This document shows, piece after piece, positions 1-9,488 of a stretch of 64,000 nt of DNA. Below the pieces are notes generated by a model, which did no database searches, had not been told where the DNA came from, and saw only the letters and a list, made by a program, of their open reading frames with translations. The position numbers and the translations under genes were made by a program. Source of the stretch: Argyresthia goedartella (Eukaryota > Arthropoda > Insecta > Lepidoptera > Argyresthiidae). Numbering within the stretch: position 1 is the stretch's first letter; each line of letters opens with the position of its first letter. Where the stretch lies: the NCBI GenBank assembly GCA_949825045.1, contig OX463807.1:38212749-38276748 (forward strand), read 5' to 3'.

Positions 1-1281
1 CGTTCGGACATTACCAAGTCTGTCAAGATGGCTCAGCTGGTGGCAGCATTGAGGGGTGAGCCTAGGGAGCTGGTCGCTCATTTGACAGTTACGGAGGGTA
101 ACTATGAAACGGCCAGGCAATTGTTGGTCAGACGTTACCATAACAAACGGAGGTTGGCCGATGCCCAACTGAACCGTTTGTTTAGTATCCCGGTTGTGAA
201 CAAGGTCGGGGCCATACAGACGGAGGTTTTGAACCCATTGTTGTCCGTCACCAAGGCTCTAGAGAATCTTGGACTTCCGGTTGGTGAATGGTCGTACCTA
301 CTGTTGGACATTGTACTTTCCCGCCTACCCGCTGACGTGCAGACTCGTTTCGAACAGTCTCACGGGAGGTCGGCCGAGGACCTGCCCGCCTTCTCCGACT
401 TGGTCGGATTCTTGGAAGAGGAGGCTCGACGGGCAGAGAATTTGGGGTTGACGGTCACCCATCCTTCGGAGCCACAGAGAGCTGCCGGGAGCGCTGTGAG
501 TAGGGGCCCTCCGACGAGGAAGGACCGCACCAACCGGCAGTCGTATGGGACTGTGAGTGAATTGACCCCACATGGTGAGACCTGCCCATGTTGTAGGCAG
601 ATTGGCCATGCTGTGGCCAATTGCAATAAGTTCGGGTAACTTAGGGTTCAGGGACGGCGCCGGATGGCCAAGCAGCGGAGCTGGTGTTTCCTGTGCCTCG
701 GGCCACACATGGCTAGGGACTGCACGCGCACACAAATGTGCGGATATTGTGGTGGGCCCCACAACAATCTGTTGTGCATGAACCGGTCCGGCCAACAGCC
801 TCCACAGGGCCGTACCCAGGGTGACACGGCATGGGGCCCTGAGAATTCGTTTGCGACTCGGAGCGCAACTCAGGGGCCAACGTCCCCACGTGCACAGGGC
901 AGTACCAGGGTGCAGGGCCGCACTCAGGACCATTACATGGGGGGCCCTGAGTTTTCGGTTGCGACTCAGCATCCGACCATTGGGTGTGTTGAGCAGGCCG
1001 TAACGGGCGGGTGGGATGGGACACCTTCGAGCTATGCGGGTGCGGTTCGGACGCCGCCTCAGTTGTCGCCCCGCTCGTCGCCTCGTCCTCTTTGGTCACA
1101 TGTGATGTCCCCCCCGCTCATGGAGCGGCCCCGGTTAAATTCACGCCCACCCTCCTTTACGGAGAATCGTAGGGTGGCAATGGAACAGGCGCGTGGGCCA
1201 TTTGTACAATGGGACCCTCTGGCGTATAGCTGCATACCTGATCGGTTACAGGCACAGTGGGGCCCCGGGGGTCCTCGCTAG
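1..1281 (+). pseudogene. gag: BEL-1A Gag (capsid and zinc-knuckle part), one in-frame stop
   Basis: This is the Gag structural polyprotein, which packages the element RNA in cytoplasmic particles. The frame is already open at base 1. The first ~150 residues match the DUF1759 capsid-like region of BEL/Pao Gag (LxxxLRGEPRELVAHLTVT, then RRYHNKRRLADAQL). Zinc knuckles follow: CPCC...GHAVANC, then CFLCLGPHMARDC and CGYCGG...LLC. A TAA at 637-639 interrupts the frame between the knuckles, and the same frame continues at 640, so this is a nonsense change rather than a frameshift. The tail is Pro/Gly/Arg-rich. The frame ends with TAG at 1279-1281; pol continues in the same frame immediately afterwards. 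Confidence 0.88.
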
Positions 1282-4200
1282 GAATTTGCGGCCCAACCAT
1301 TTGTTGCCCCCCAACCGGAGACGGTGGTGTTACCGATCGCCTCTGTGCTTGTTTGGGATTTGACGGGCAACCCAACATACGTTCGCGCCCTATTAGATTC
1401 TGGAGCTCAGGGCTGCACTGTATCGAATGATTTAGCAAAATGGTTGGGCCTCAAGGTAAATAGGTATAATAAATCAATACGGGGCGTGGGGAATGTTACG
1501 GTTACGAATGTAGTTGGTCAATCGGTGATCACGTTCTCTCCACGTTATGACATTTTGACAAAAACATCCGTGCAAGCTTTAGTAATGACGCATGTCATGG
1601 GCAGACACCCCTTGGTGAAGTTGAATCCGGCCGTTCGATTCCTGACATCAGGACTCAAGTTGGCGGATCCCGATTTTGACACTCCAGCCCCGGTCGACCT
1701 GCTACTGGGAGCAGACGTTCTGGGTAGGTTTCTGTTGTCGGATCAGCGAGTTCTTCAGCCGGACGGGTTGGTTGCTGTGGATACTAAGTTTGGTCACGTG
1801 ATCATGGGTCCGGCATTGCCAATGGTTAGGCCTGCCGAGTCAGATGGCATACTTATTGGCTCAGCGTTGTCAGACGTTATCCAACGTTTCTGGGAGATAG
1901 AGGAACCTCCCACCGTTCGTCGAGTCGACGCAGACGAAGAAGAGTGCGAGTTGTTTTACCAGAATAGTACTGGTCGCCTTCGTTCTGGTCGTTTTGTAAC
2001 TCGACTGCCTTTCAGGGCCGATCGACCGCCACTAGGAGAATCTAGGAAGATGGCTGAGACGAGATTGATGTCGATGGAGCGTAGGATGACAAGGGACGCC
2101 GTATTTAAACAAAAATATGTTGATTTCATGAGGGAGTATGAGTCGTTAGGACACATGTCGGTATCGGGTGTGGACTGGAGATCTGAGGATCATTGTTTCC
2201 TTCCACACCATGCCGTCCTACGAACCCCTACCGGCAAGATTCGAGTTGTTTTTGATGGGTCAGCACCTACCTCGAACGGGATGTCCCTGAATCAGTGTCT
2301 ACATTCGGGACCCAAGTTGAGTCGTGATATTTTGGATATTCTCACGAGCTTTCGGAGGCACCACATTGTATTTGTCGCAGACATTCGGATGATGTTTAGG
2401 CAAACGGTAATTCATCCGGCTGACAGAAGGTATCAGTTGATACTTTGGCGTGAGTCCACGGCCGAGCCAGTCAAGGTCTATGAGTTAAACACGAACACGT
2501 ATGGGTTACGGTCTAGCCCGTATTTGGCGATGCGTACCCTACGGGAGTTGGCGTCGCGAGACCGTGTGAGCTATCCTAGAGCCGCCGCTATCCTGGAGCA
2601 AGATTTGTACGTCGATGACGTCTGCACAGGGGCAGCCAGTGTAGAGGAAGCTCTGGACCGACGTGACGAGCTCATTCAATTGCTGGAACGAGGCGGCTAT
2701 GAACTACGTAAGTGGATGTCCAACTCCCCTGAGTTGATGGCTGGTCTCCCAGATGAGTTTCAACAAGACCCGCACGTTTTTGAGAATCCTGACAACCCTA
2801 ACATGTTGTCAGTGCTTGGAATTCAGTACCGGCCCGTCCATGATGAGTTTACCTATCGGGTGGTTTTAGAAACACCGAAGGCCTGGACGAAGCTGTCAGT
2901 ACTGTCAACGATTGCGAGAACGTTCGACCCGAATGGATGGATTTCTCCAGTCACCTTTGCTCTCAAATGTTTTATGCAAAGGCTATGGGCGGCTCAGTTG
3001 ACCTGGGACACCCACCTCTCAGGTGATTTGTTGACTGATTGGACGCGAATGTTAACCTCGCTATCGGACATAAATAATGTATCGCTGCCGAGGAAATTGG
3101 TCCCTGCTGGGGATTACAGGGCAACCCTTCACGGGTTTTGTGATGCCTCTGAACGAGGGTTTGCGGCAGCGGTTTATTTGCGAACCGTCACCTCCACCGA
3201 TGAGGTCGACGTGCGTTTGGTTTTGGCAAAAAGCAAGGTAGCGCCTATTCGGACAAGGATGACGATTCCAAAACTGGAACTGTCCGGGGCTGCTCTTTTG
3301 ACCAAACTTTTGAATCACACTCTAACAGTGTTGCGTGGGTCAATGGTTTTGGAGGATACGCTTGGACGGACAGCCAGATTATTTTGTGCTGGCTGAAGGC
3401 TTCGGTCCATAACTTAGAGGTTTTTGTTGCGAACCGTGTCTCCCAGATTGTGTCGTCTGAGGTCCCACTGACCTGGAGACATGTACCAGGAGAATTGAAC
3501 CCGTCTGATTGTGCATCCAGGGGATGTCAGGCTCCTGAACTCGTTAGACACCATTTGTGGTGGGGACCACCCTGGCTTGCCAAGAGAGAATCGGACTGGC
3601 CCCACAGCCATGTAGTAGTATCTTCGGATCATGGCCCCAGAGCGGCCGTGCATGTTACCCAGAAGGCTGAGGACCCTGACGCCGGGTTTCTGCTGGACCG
3701 GTATAGCTCACTTGACAAGTTGATAAACGTGTCCACTTGGATTAGGAGATTCGCTCGAAATTGTCGTACTCCTCGCGATCAGCGAACGTTGAACCCTATT
3801 CTGACTCCGGCAGAGCGAAACGAGTCGCTATTGAATTTGGTCCGGTTGGTACAGTCCTCGAAGTTTGGGGCAGAATTGGAGATTATACGAAGTGGACGTT
3901 CGAAATTGAAGGGAGCCGTCGCGCGTCTCAACCCCTTTGTTGATTCGACCGGGTTACTTCGGGTAGGAGGAAGATTGCGCAATGCGAATCTGTCGTATTC
4001 GGCTCGTCACCCACTTCTGCTCCCCAAGGGGGGACAGTTAGTTGAATTGCTGGTGACTGATCGTCATATTAAAAACGCGCATGCCGGCTGTAACGCGTTG
4101 TTGGCCACGCTCCAGCGGGAGTTTTGGATCTTATCTGCCCGCCGTGTCATACGGAACATCGTGTTTCGGTGCATGCCTTGTTATCGACTTAAGGCTGCCA

Positions 4201-5165
4201 CGATGCAACCTCTCATGGGGGACTTGCCCCCTGATCGTGTGAATGAGGTCAGACCGTTTTCAGGTGTTGGTACGGATTTTGCAGGACCGTTTATGGTGAA
4301 GAGTTCACGATTGCGTACCGCTAGGCAATACAAGGCGTACCTATGTGTGTTTGTTTGTTTATCCACCAAGGCGGTACATCTCGAGCTCGTTGCTGATCTC
4401 TCGACAGAGGCTTTCATTGCTTGTTTGGATAGGTTTGTTTCTCGAAGGGGACTTCCAACTTTGATCCGCTCTGATAACGGCACTAACTACATCGGTGCGG
4501 AACGATACTTACGAGAGATAGTCAACTTTTTGAATGTAAATAAAGTGGATATTGGAACGGCCCTCTCCCGTCGGGGTATACAGTGGACCTTCAGCCCACC
4601 GATTTGCCCCCACTGGGGTGGGATTTTTGAGGCCGTAGTTAAGTCAGCTAAGACGCACTTGGGGCGTATAGTAGGTCAGACCGCGCTGACTTTTGAGGAG
4701 CTCGCGACATTGTTTTGTAAGATCGAGGCCGTTCTCAATTCGCGACCGTTGTGTCCGCTCAGCTCGGATCCAAATGACCTGGAGGCTCTGACCCCAGGCC
4801 ATATCTTGATAGGACAGCCACTTAACGCGTTGCCCGAGCACCCCTTCGAGGGAGTGAAATTGTATCGGTTGTCAAGGTATCAGATGTTGCAGCAGTTTAC
4901 TCTGAATTTCTGGAAGCGTTGGTCGCTCGAGTATCTGCATATCTTACAACAGCACCTTAAGTGGACTGACAAAACTAGCCCCCCTAGTGTTGGTGACCTC
5001 GTTCTAATTAAGGATGCTAACCTACCGCCACTACGTTGGCGCAGGGGGCGCATTGTTAACTTGTTCCCTGGCAAGGACGGGACCCCCCGGTCTGCAGAGG
5101 TTCTAGTAGGAGGCTCGGTTCTAAAACGAGCGGTAGCAACGTTGTCTCGGCCGCCCGTAGATTAG
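1282..5165 (+). pseudogene. pol: BEL-1A Pol: protease, RT, RNase H, integrase
   Basis: This is the enzyme polyprotein. In order: an aspartic protease with LLDSGAQGC near 1395-1425 and LLLGADVLG near 1700; reverse transcriptase with YVDD near 2610 and the Peptidase_A17-type region (DPNGWISPVTF near 2930); RNase H (HGFCDASERGFAAAVYL near 3130); an HHCC integrase finger (RHIKNAHAGC...CMPCY near 4060-4180); a DDE core (GTDFAGPF, SDNGTNY, then PHWGGIFEAVVKSAK); and a DUF5641-like tail (LRWRRGRI). Compared with copy C, 7 bases are missing near 3357, in RNase H after VLEDT, which shifts the frame. The downstream frame is open from about 3384 to TAG 5163-5165. The TAG at 1279-1281 separates it from gag in the same frame. 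Confidence 0.92.
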
Positions 5166-5197
5166 GGGACAGGTGGGTGCCTGTCCGGGCGGGTGAT

Positions 5198-5743
5198 TGT
5201 TCGATTCCAAATTGATATTCGATCGATGGTTTCTGAACGGCCATTTTGAATTTGACGTTAGCTGCCAACCTGGCAGTTTTTTGACAACTGACAGACGAAA
5301 GCCCTCGCAATGAAAACGCGTTTTGGTTAGGGTATTGAAATTAAATCGCAGGCCATCTGGAATGTATTCGGGTTCCCCTCAGGATTGTTAATATAGCTGA
5401 GTGTGTTATTGTTTCTCGAACCAGATAAAGTTTGCATTTTCGTGCCCGATTGTTTTTACCACGTAACATAACCTGTGTTGGAACACTGTGCTCATTGAAG
5501 CTGGCCCGCCAGTCATACCTGGTTGGCTGAAGAACCTGTCTACCAAGAAGAGCCTAGGGTGCACCCGGGCCTTGCAGAGAGACAGGAGGTTGACGGGACC
5601 GAAGCACAGACCAGGTTAGATCGACCCCAATTAACTTCAGCTCGGTGAAACGCCGACGTTCACACTTCTTGGCAACTCATCGTTACACTACCTCGTAGCT
5701 GATGGGCCCCTACGAGGTCATTAGGTGCTGAGAAGCCTGAACA
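5198..5743 (+). repeat. 3' LTR of BEL-1A
   Basis: The 546-bp repeat starts TGTTCGATTCC and ends CCTGAACA. It is nearly the same sequence as the LTRs of copy B at 24159-24701 and 33125-33668 (opposite strand). A polypurine-like tract (GGGCGGGTGAT) sits directly before it. A 7-bp hairpin (GGACAGG / CCTGTCC, 5167-5186) lies between the pol stop and that tract. Confidence 0.9.
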
Positions 5744-8320
5744 TATACAGTATATATATATTTTTTTTTCCTTTTTTTTTTTTTGTTATTTAGAGACGCC
5801 AGAATCATACAGGTTTGCCCTAAACATTATTAACTTAAACTTAGTATTAACATAATTAACTTAATCCTAAAATATTTACATTTTTGACATTAAGTTGCGT
5901 CTATTTAATTTACTTATTACCATAATATAATGACATTGACATTAACAATAACATAAAAATCATTTCAATAAATAAATAGTCAAAATAATTAATTAACAAT
6001 TCATTTAATAATTAATAATTACTTGGATCGGTGCCCGGCATAGAACCTATTTATTTCTTATATTGCATAACCGCACGATCTCCCTCATGAATGCTGCCAG
6101 GACTGGGCGCGTTGTTTTGTCCTGTAGGAGGTTTGGTAGGTTCAACTTAGTTATTTGGCCGCCCATGACCATCTCGGCCTCGAACCTTCTCCTCCCATAC
6201 AACGGACACTCTATGAAAATGTGCAGCGGGTCCTCATCCGCATCACCACAGGGGCATGTGGGACTGTCCTTCAGTTTGAACCTATGGTACTGAAGGAACC
6301 CGCCATGCCCCGAGAGCGCTTGGGTGAGGAAATTGTCGAACTGCACATGGAGCATCGTGCGGTGTGCTTGGGCGACATCTGGGAGGAACGCTTTTGTGAC
6401 TGAAGCGGTGTCTCCGGATTCGTACCGGCTCTGCCATTCGGCAATGGACTCCTGCCGTATCGTTCTTTTAGCGAACAATACTGGGTACCGGTCGTAGTCG
6501 ACACGCGTTTTTTTGTGGGCCGCACGTTTTGCGAGCTCGTCTGCTCGCTCGTTGCCGGGCGTCCTCACGTGCGCCCGTACCCAGAACAGCCGCAGCTCAC
6601 CACCCACTGCCCTCAACTCTGTGGCAGCGCGACGCGTTGCAAGCGCCAGCGGGTGGGTCACTCGACCGCTCGACAGGAGCTCCAGAGACGACCGCAAGTC
6701 ACTGAATATGTTAATGACGGACTCTTTGCGATCTCGAGCCCATTCCACTGCCATTTTGATTGCGTACATTTCCGCCTGGAAAACTGTACAGTATGGTTCC
6801 AGGCGGAATGTTCTAAAGGCCGCTTCCACTCCATCCTTCCACCAGGTGAAAGCGGCCCCCACCCCTCCCCCAATCTTACTGCCGTCAGTGTAGACTTGGG
6901 GGCCGACGATGTTAAGGTGGTTGACAGTGGTGGGCGCAAAATCTTCCAGGCACTCGAATGTCAGTGGTTCGCCTCGCGCTGGATGTGGTGCCTCCGCAAA
7001 GGGGGCGCGTTCCTCTATTTTTCTATCTGACGGGATGTCGCCCATTGGCCCGCCCCTCTTTGCCTTGTAAAGTTTAACTTGTTCTTTAATTCTGATATCA
7101 AGGGGGAGCAGGCCAGCCAGTACCAGTGCTGCATTTAGGGAAATGGTCCTATAACCCTTCACTATCTTCTGGAGGAACCCCCGCTGCACAGAATTGAGCA
7201 CTTTTTGCGTCATCTGTTTGTCAGCGGCGGTTCCCCAGACACTTGCCGCGTAAAGGATTACAGGCTCCACTACCGCGACGTAGATTGTCCTGACTACCTC
7301 CGGATTCAGCCCCCGCGTGGTTTTTGCGGCGCAGGCGAGCTGTCTATATATGTTGGTCGCCTTTTTGCATACGGCTACCACGTGGGAGCCGAACGTAAGT
7401 TTACGGTCGATGATGACTCCCAGAAGCTTTATCTCCTCCACCAGTGCAATCGGTACGCCGCCCATCTGGATGTGGGGGTCGTCACACTTGAGCTTTTTTG
7501 TGACGACCATTGCACTGGTTTTATGGGGGGCGAATTTAAGCTTATTTCTAACCCCCCAGGAGAAGACTGCCGCCAGGACTCTGTTAGCTTCAGCCTCCAG
7601 TGCCACCACCGACTTTCCGGAGAATATCAGGACTACGTCATCTGCAAAGGCCTGGCTATAGACTTGGAGGGTGTCCATCTCATTGAGGAGGGGATTGAGC
7701 ACCACATTCCACAGGGTGGGTGCAGCTATTGAACCCTGGACACAACCCTTTGTGGTGCTCTTTTCCGCCTCCCCTCCAGCATACTTGATTTTCACCCTCC
7801 TTTCCCTAAAGTAGTCTTCTATAATGTTATATAGGTTATCCGGGCACCCCAATTCTAATAGTTGCAGTTTAATAGCCGGCCACCAGGCGTTGTCGAACGC
7901 CCCCTCGATGTCGAGAGACACAACTATAACAATATTCTTTCGTTTGACTTCCGCTAGTATGTGTGTCACCGCATCATAGAGGGCGTCTTCGGTGGATCTT
8001 TGTGGCATGAAGCCATACTGCCTAGGATTCAATTTGGGCAGTATATGGTACTGGAGTCGCTTTACTACCATTTTCTCCAGCACTTTGCCCAAGACAGAGA
8101 GGAGGCCAATCGGTCGGTATGATTTGGGCTGCGCATAATCATCCTTCCCGGGCTTTCTCAACACGCAAATGGCCGCCTCTTTCCATGACCTCGGGAAGCA
8201 TCCCAGGCTCAGGCATCTGTTCGCCAGAGCCAGGAATACATCCCGGTGCCTCTCCATGGCGGCCACACAAATGTCTGCTGAGAAACCATCTGGGCCCGGG
8301 GCCTTTTTTGGGCCCCGGGG
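5744..8320 (-). mobile_element. Telomere-repeat LINE beta1, copy 1 (5'-truncated; 3' end displaced by BEL-1A)
   Basis: This non-LTR retrotransposon on the minus strand has RT followed by RNase H and a Cys-rich C-terminus. Its 5' end stops inside RT, directly at a TTAGG block (8321). Its 3' UTR (5744-6046, AT-rich with poly-T tracts) matches beta1 copy 2 from about 42593 rightwards; the terminal hairpins and poly(A) are cut off by the BEL-1A insertion and lie outside the window. Family placement is R1/TRAS-like by orientation and RT style. This is an inference, because R1, I and LOA clades all contain RNase-H-bearing members. Confidence 0.85.
6047..8320 (-). CDS. LINE beta1 ORF2 fragment: reverse transcriptase + RNase H
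   Basis: This is the C-terminal ~755 residues of ORF2, which would reverse-transcribe the element at the nicked target. The frame is open from the truncation point (KKAPGPDG, the start of RT) to a stop at 6047-6049. RT motifs include KSYRPIGLLSVLGK, SLDIEGAFDNAWW, KGCVQGSIAAPTLWN and the FADD catalytic box. RNase H follows with YTDGSKIGGG, FQAEMYAI, FSDLRSS and ERADELAKRA, so the acidic residues D-E-D-D are all visible. The C-terminus has CPCGDADEDPLHIFIECPLY, a Cys/His finger typical of LINE ORF2. The endonuclease is missing through 5' truncation. The absence of stops over about 2.3 kb suggests a young insertion. Confidence 0.88.
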   Translation of the reverse strand, partial: PRGPKKAPGPDGFSADICVAAMERHRDVFLALANRCLSLGCFPRSWKEAAICVLRKPGKDDYAQPKSYRPIGLLSVLGKVLEKMVVKRLQYHILPKLNPRQYGFMPQRSTEDALYDAVTHILAEVKRKNIVIVVSLDIEGAFDNAWWPAIKLQLLELGCPDNLYNIIEDYFRERRVKIKYAGGEAEKSTTKGCVQGSIAAPTLWNVVLNPLLNEMDTLQVYSQAFADDVVLIFSGKSVVALEAEANRVLAAVFSWGVRNKLKFAPHKTSAMVVTKKLKCDDPHIQMGGVPIALVEEIKLLGVIIDRKLTFGSHVVAVCKKATNIYRQLACAAKTTRGLNPEVVRTIYVAVVEPVILYAASVWGTAADKQMTQKVLNSVQRGFLQKIVKGYRTISLNAALVLAGLLPLDIRIKEQVKLYKAKRGGPMGDIPSDRKIEERAPFAEAPHPARGEPLTFECLEDFAPTTVNHLNIVGPQVYTDGSKIGGGVGAAFTWWKDGVEAAFRTFRLEPYCTVFQAEMYAIKMAVEWARDRKESVINIFSDLRSSLELLSSGRVTHPLALATRRAATELRAVGGELRLFWVRAHVRTPGNERADELAKRAAHKKTRVDYDRYPVLFAKRTIRQESIAEWQSRYESGDTASVTKAFLPDVAQAHRTMLHVQFDNFLTQALSGHGGFLQYHRFKLKDSPTCPCGDADEDPLHIFIECPLYGRRRFEAEMVMGGQITKLNLPNLLQDKTTRPVLAAFMREIVRLCNIRNK

Positions 8321-8362
8321 TTAGGTTAGGTTAGGTTAGGTTAGGTTAGGTTAGGTTAGGTT
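8321..8362 (+). repeat. (TTAGG)n telomere-type repeat, 8 units
   Basis: Eight TTAGG units plus TT lie between the truncated 5' end of beta1 copy 1 and the inverted part of alpha copy 3. It is read as TTAGG on the + strand, like every other block here. Confidence 0.97.
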
Positions 8363-9174
8363 CTCGCTCGGAGGCCCACGCGGGGCATTCCTCCAGCGTG
8401 TGCTGGGCTGAGTGTTGGTCGCTTCCGCAATGGTGACACTGCGCCGTCGGTTCGCGTCCGATCTGATACAGGTGCTCACCGAAACAACCGTGTCCGGTAA
8501 GCACCTGCGTCAGCCGGAAGGTGACGTACGTCTTTCTTTCGAGCCAGGCTTCGAGGTTCGGCAGGATAGCGCCTACGGCGCGCTGGCGCGAGATCCATGG
8601 CTCAGAAAGCCTCTCGCGCCACTTCGCTATTGCGGCTCGCCGCTCTTCCTGCCGAATTTCTGTAGGCGTTCTATCCTCTGCCTCCTCCCGGTGGAGACGC
8701 GCATACACCCGCGCGTCCATCTCTGCCAGGAGGTCCAGCGGAAGAAAGCGCGCCAGGATAGTGGCCACCTCAAAGGATACCGTCCGGTAACCTCTTGCGA
8801 TCCGAATGGCCACCTTACGTTGGACGCTACAGAGAGGTGCTCTGTTGCGCCGGACGCCCGTCAGTCGAGGTGACCAGACGGGCGCCCCGTAAAGGGGCAT
8901 GGACTGCAGTATGCCCCCGTAGAGGCGGCGGACTCCCTCCTCAGGGCCCCCAAGGTTTGGCAGCAGTCGGTGTAGAGCACCAGCTGTCCGCTCAAGCCGG
9001 GGGACCAGGCGACGGAAATGTTCCTCGAAGCCCCATCGACTGTCCAGGATGAGGCCCAAGTACTTCATGTACTGCCCCACTTGGACCAGTACGTCACCCA
9101 CGCGAATCGAGGAGCGGGGCGGTTCCCTCCCTCGCGGGAGTTTGTGGAACCAGATCGCCTCAGGGCTCGCCTCG
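8363..9174 (-). pseudogene. LINE alpha ORF2 C-terminal fragment (inverted)
   Basis: The minus strand encodes about 265 residues nearly identical to the part of alpha ORF2 that follows the RT catalytic box: AIWFHKLPRGREPP, YLGLILDSRWGFEEHF, then the terminal CHHCGSDQHSAQHTLEECPAW finger. It begins at the junction near 9175 and stops at the TTAGG block, with no start or stop codon of its own. No function is expected. Confidence 0.85.
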
Positions 9175-9456
9175 GGGGCCCTTGATCGCAACAGTGCGCC
9201 GCGAGGAGTTTACGACGGGATTGGTTGTGGCCGTTCCCGTCGTGAAGTGGGAGGAAGTTGAGATGCTTCCTCCCTGGGTGCTGGGGACAGTTCCGGTGCG
9301 TGTCACCAGCGGTCCCGGAGCTGCCCTCACCATGCACCATGACGGCCACCCCGGGGGTTTTTAGTGGGTGCAAGCCCCACATAACCGCCCTGGCGCCCCC
9401 GCGCCTCGGCGGTATCCGTCAGGGATTTTCCCCCGGGCATCAAAAAAAAAAAAAAA
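8363..9456 (+). mobile_element. Telomere-repeat LINE alpha, copy 3: short insertion with inverted 5' segment
   Basis: Two parts of alpha are joined in opposite orientation. 9175-9441 is the + strand 3' UTR (the same sequence as 15005-15271 and 41887-42154), ending in poly(A) at 9442-9456 that runs into GGTTA repeats. 8363-9174 is the C-terminal ORF2 region on the minus strand, equivalent to about 13804-14601 of copy 1. About 400 bp between these parts of the element is missing. TTAGG blocks flank both ends, so this is one insertion with an internal inversion, the form expected from twin priming during target-primed reverse transcription. Confidence 0.85.
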
Positions 9457-9484
9457 GGTTAGGTTAGGTTAGGTTAGGTTAGGT
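9457..9484 (+). repeat. (GGTTA)n telomere-type repeat between alpha copies 3 and 1
   Basis: Five GGTTA units plus GGT lie between the poly(A) of alpha copy 3 and the truncated 5' end of alpha copy 1. Confidence 0.95.
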
Positions 9485-9488
9485 ATGT

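Larger units (their letters stand above)
1..5743 (+). mobile_element. BEL/Pao LTR retrotransposon, BEL-1 copy A (5' end outside window)
   Basis: Gag, protease, reverse transcriptase, RNase H and integrase are read in that order on the + strand and are followed by a 3' LTR ending ...CTGAACA at 5743. The 5' LTR and start of gag lie left of the window. The sequence after the LTR (TATACAGTATATA from 5744) matches the 3' UTR of LINE beta1 at 42593, so this copy is inserted in a beta1 LINE. Protease-before-RT, a YVDD catalytic box and an integrase followed by a DUF5641-like C-terminus identify BEL/Pao. It has one stop in gag, a stop between gag and pol, and one frameshift in RNase H, so it is probably inactive. 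Confidence 0.93.

Noticed and set aside
8321..8362. CRISPR-like or satellite array
   Set aside because: Units are 5 bp TTAGG without spacers; this is the insect telomere repeat.
8346..9191. A separate minus-strand gene of 281 codons
   Set aside because: Nearly identical to the C-terminal part of alpha ORF2; its ends are formed by a TTAGG block and an inversion junction.
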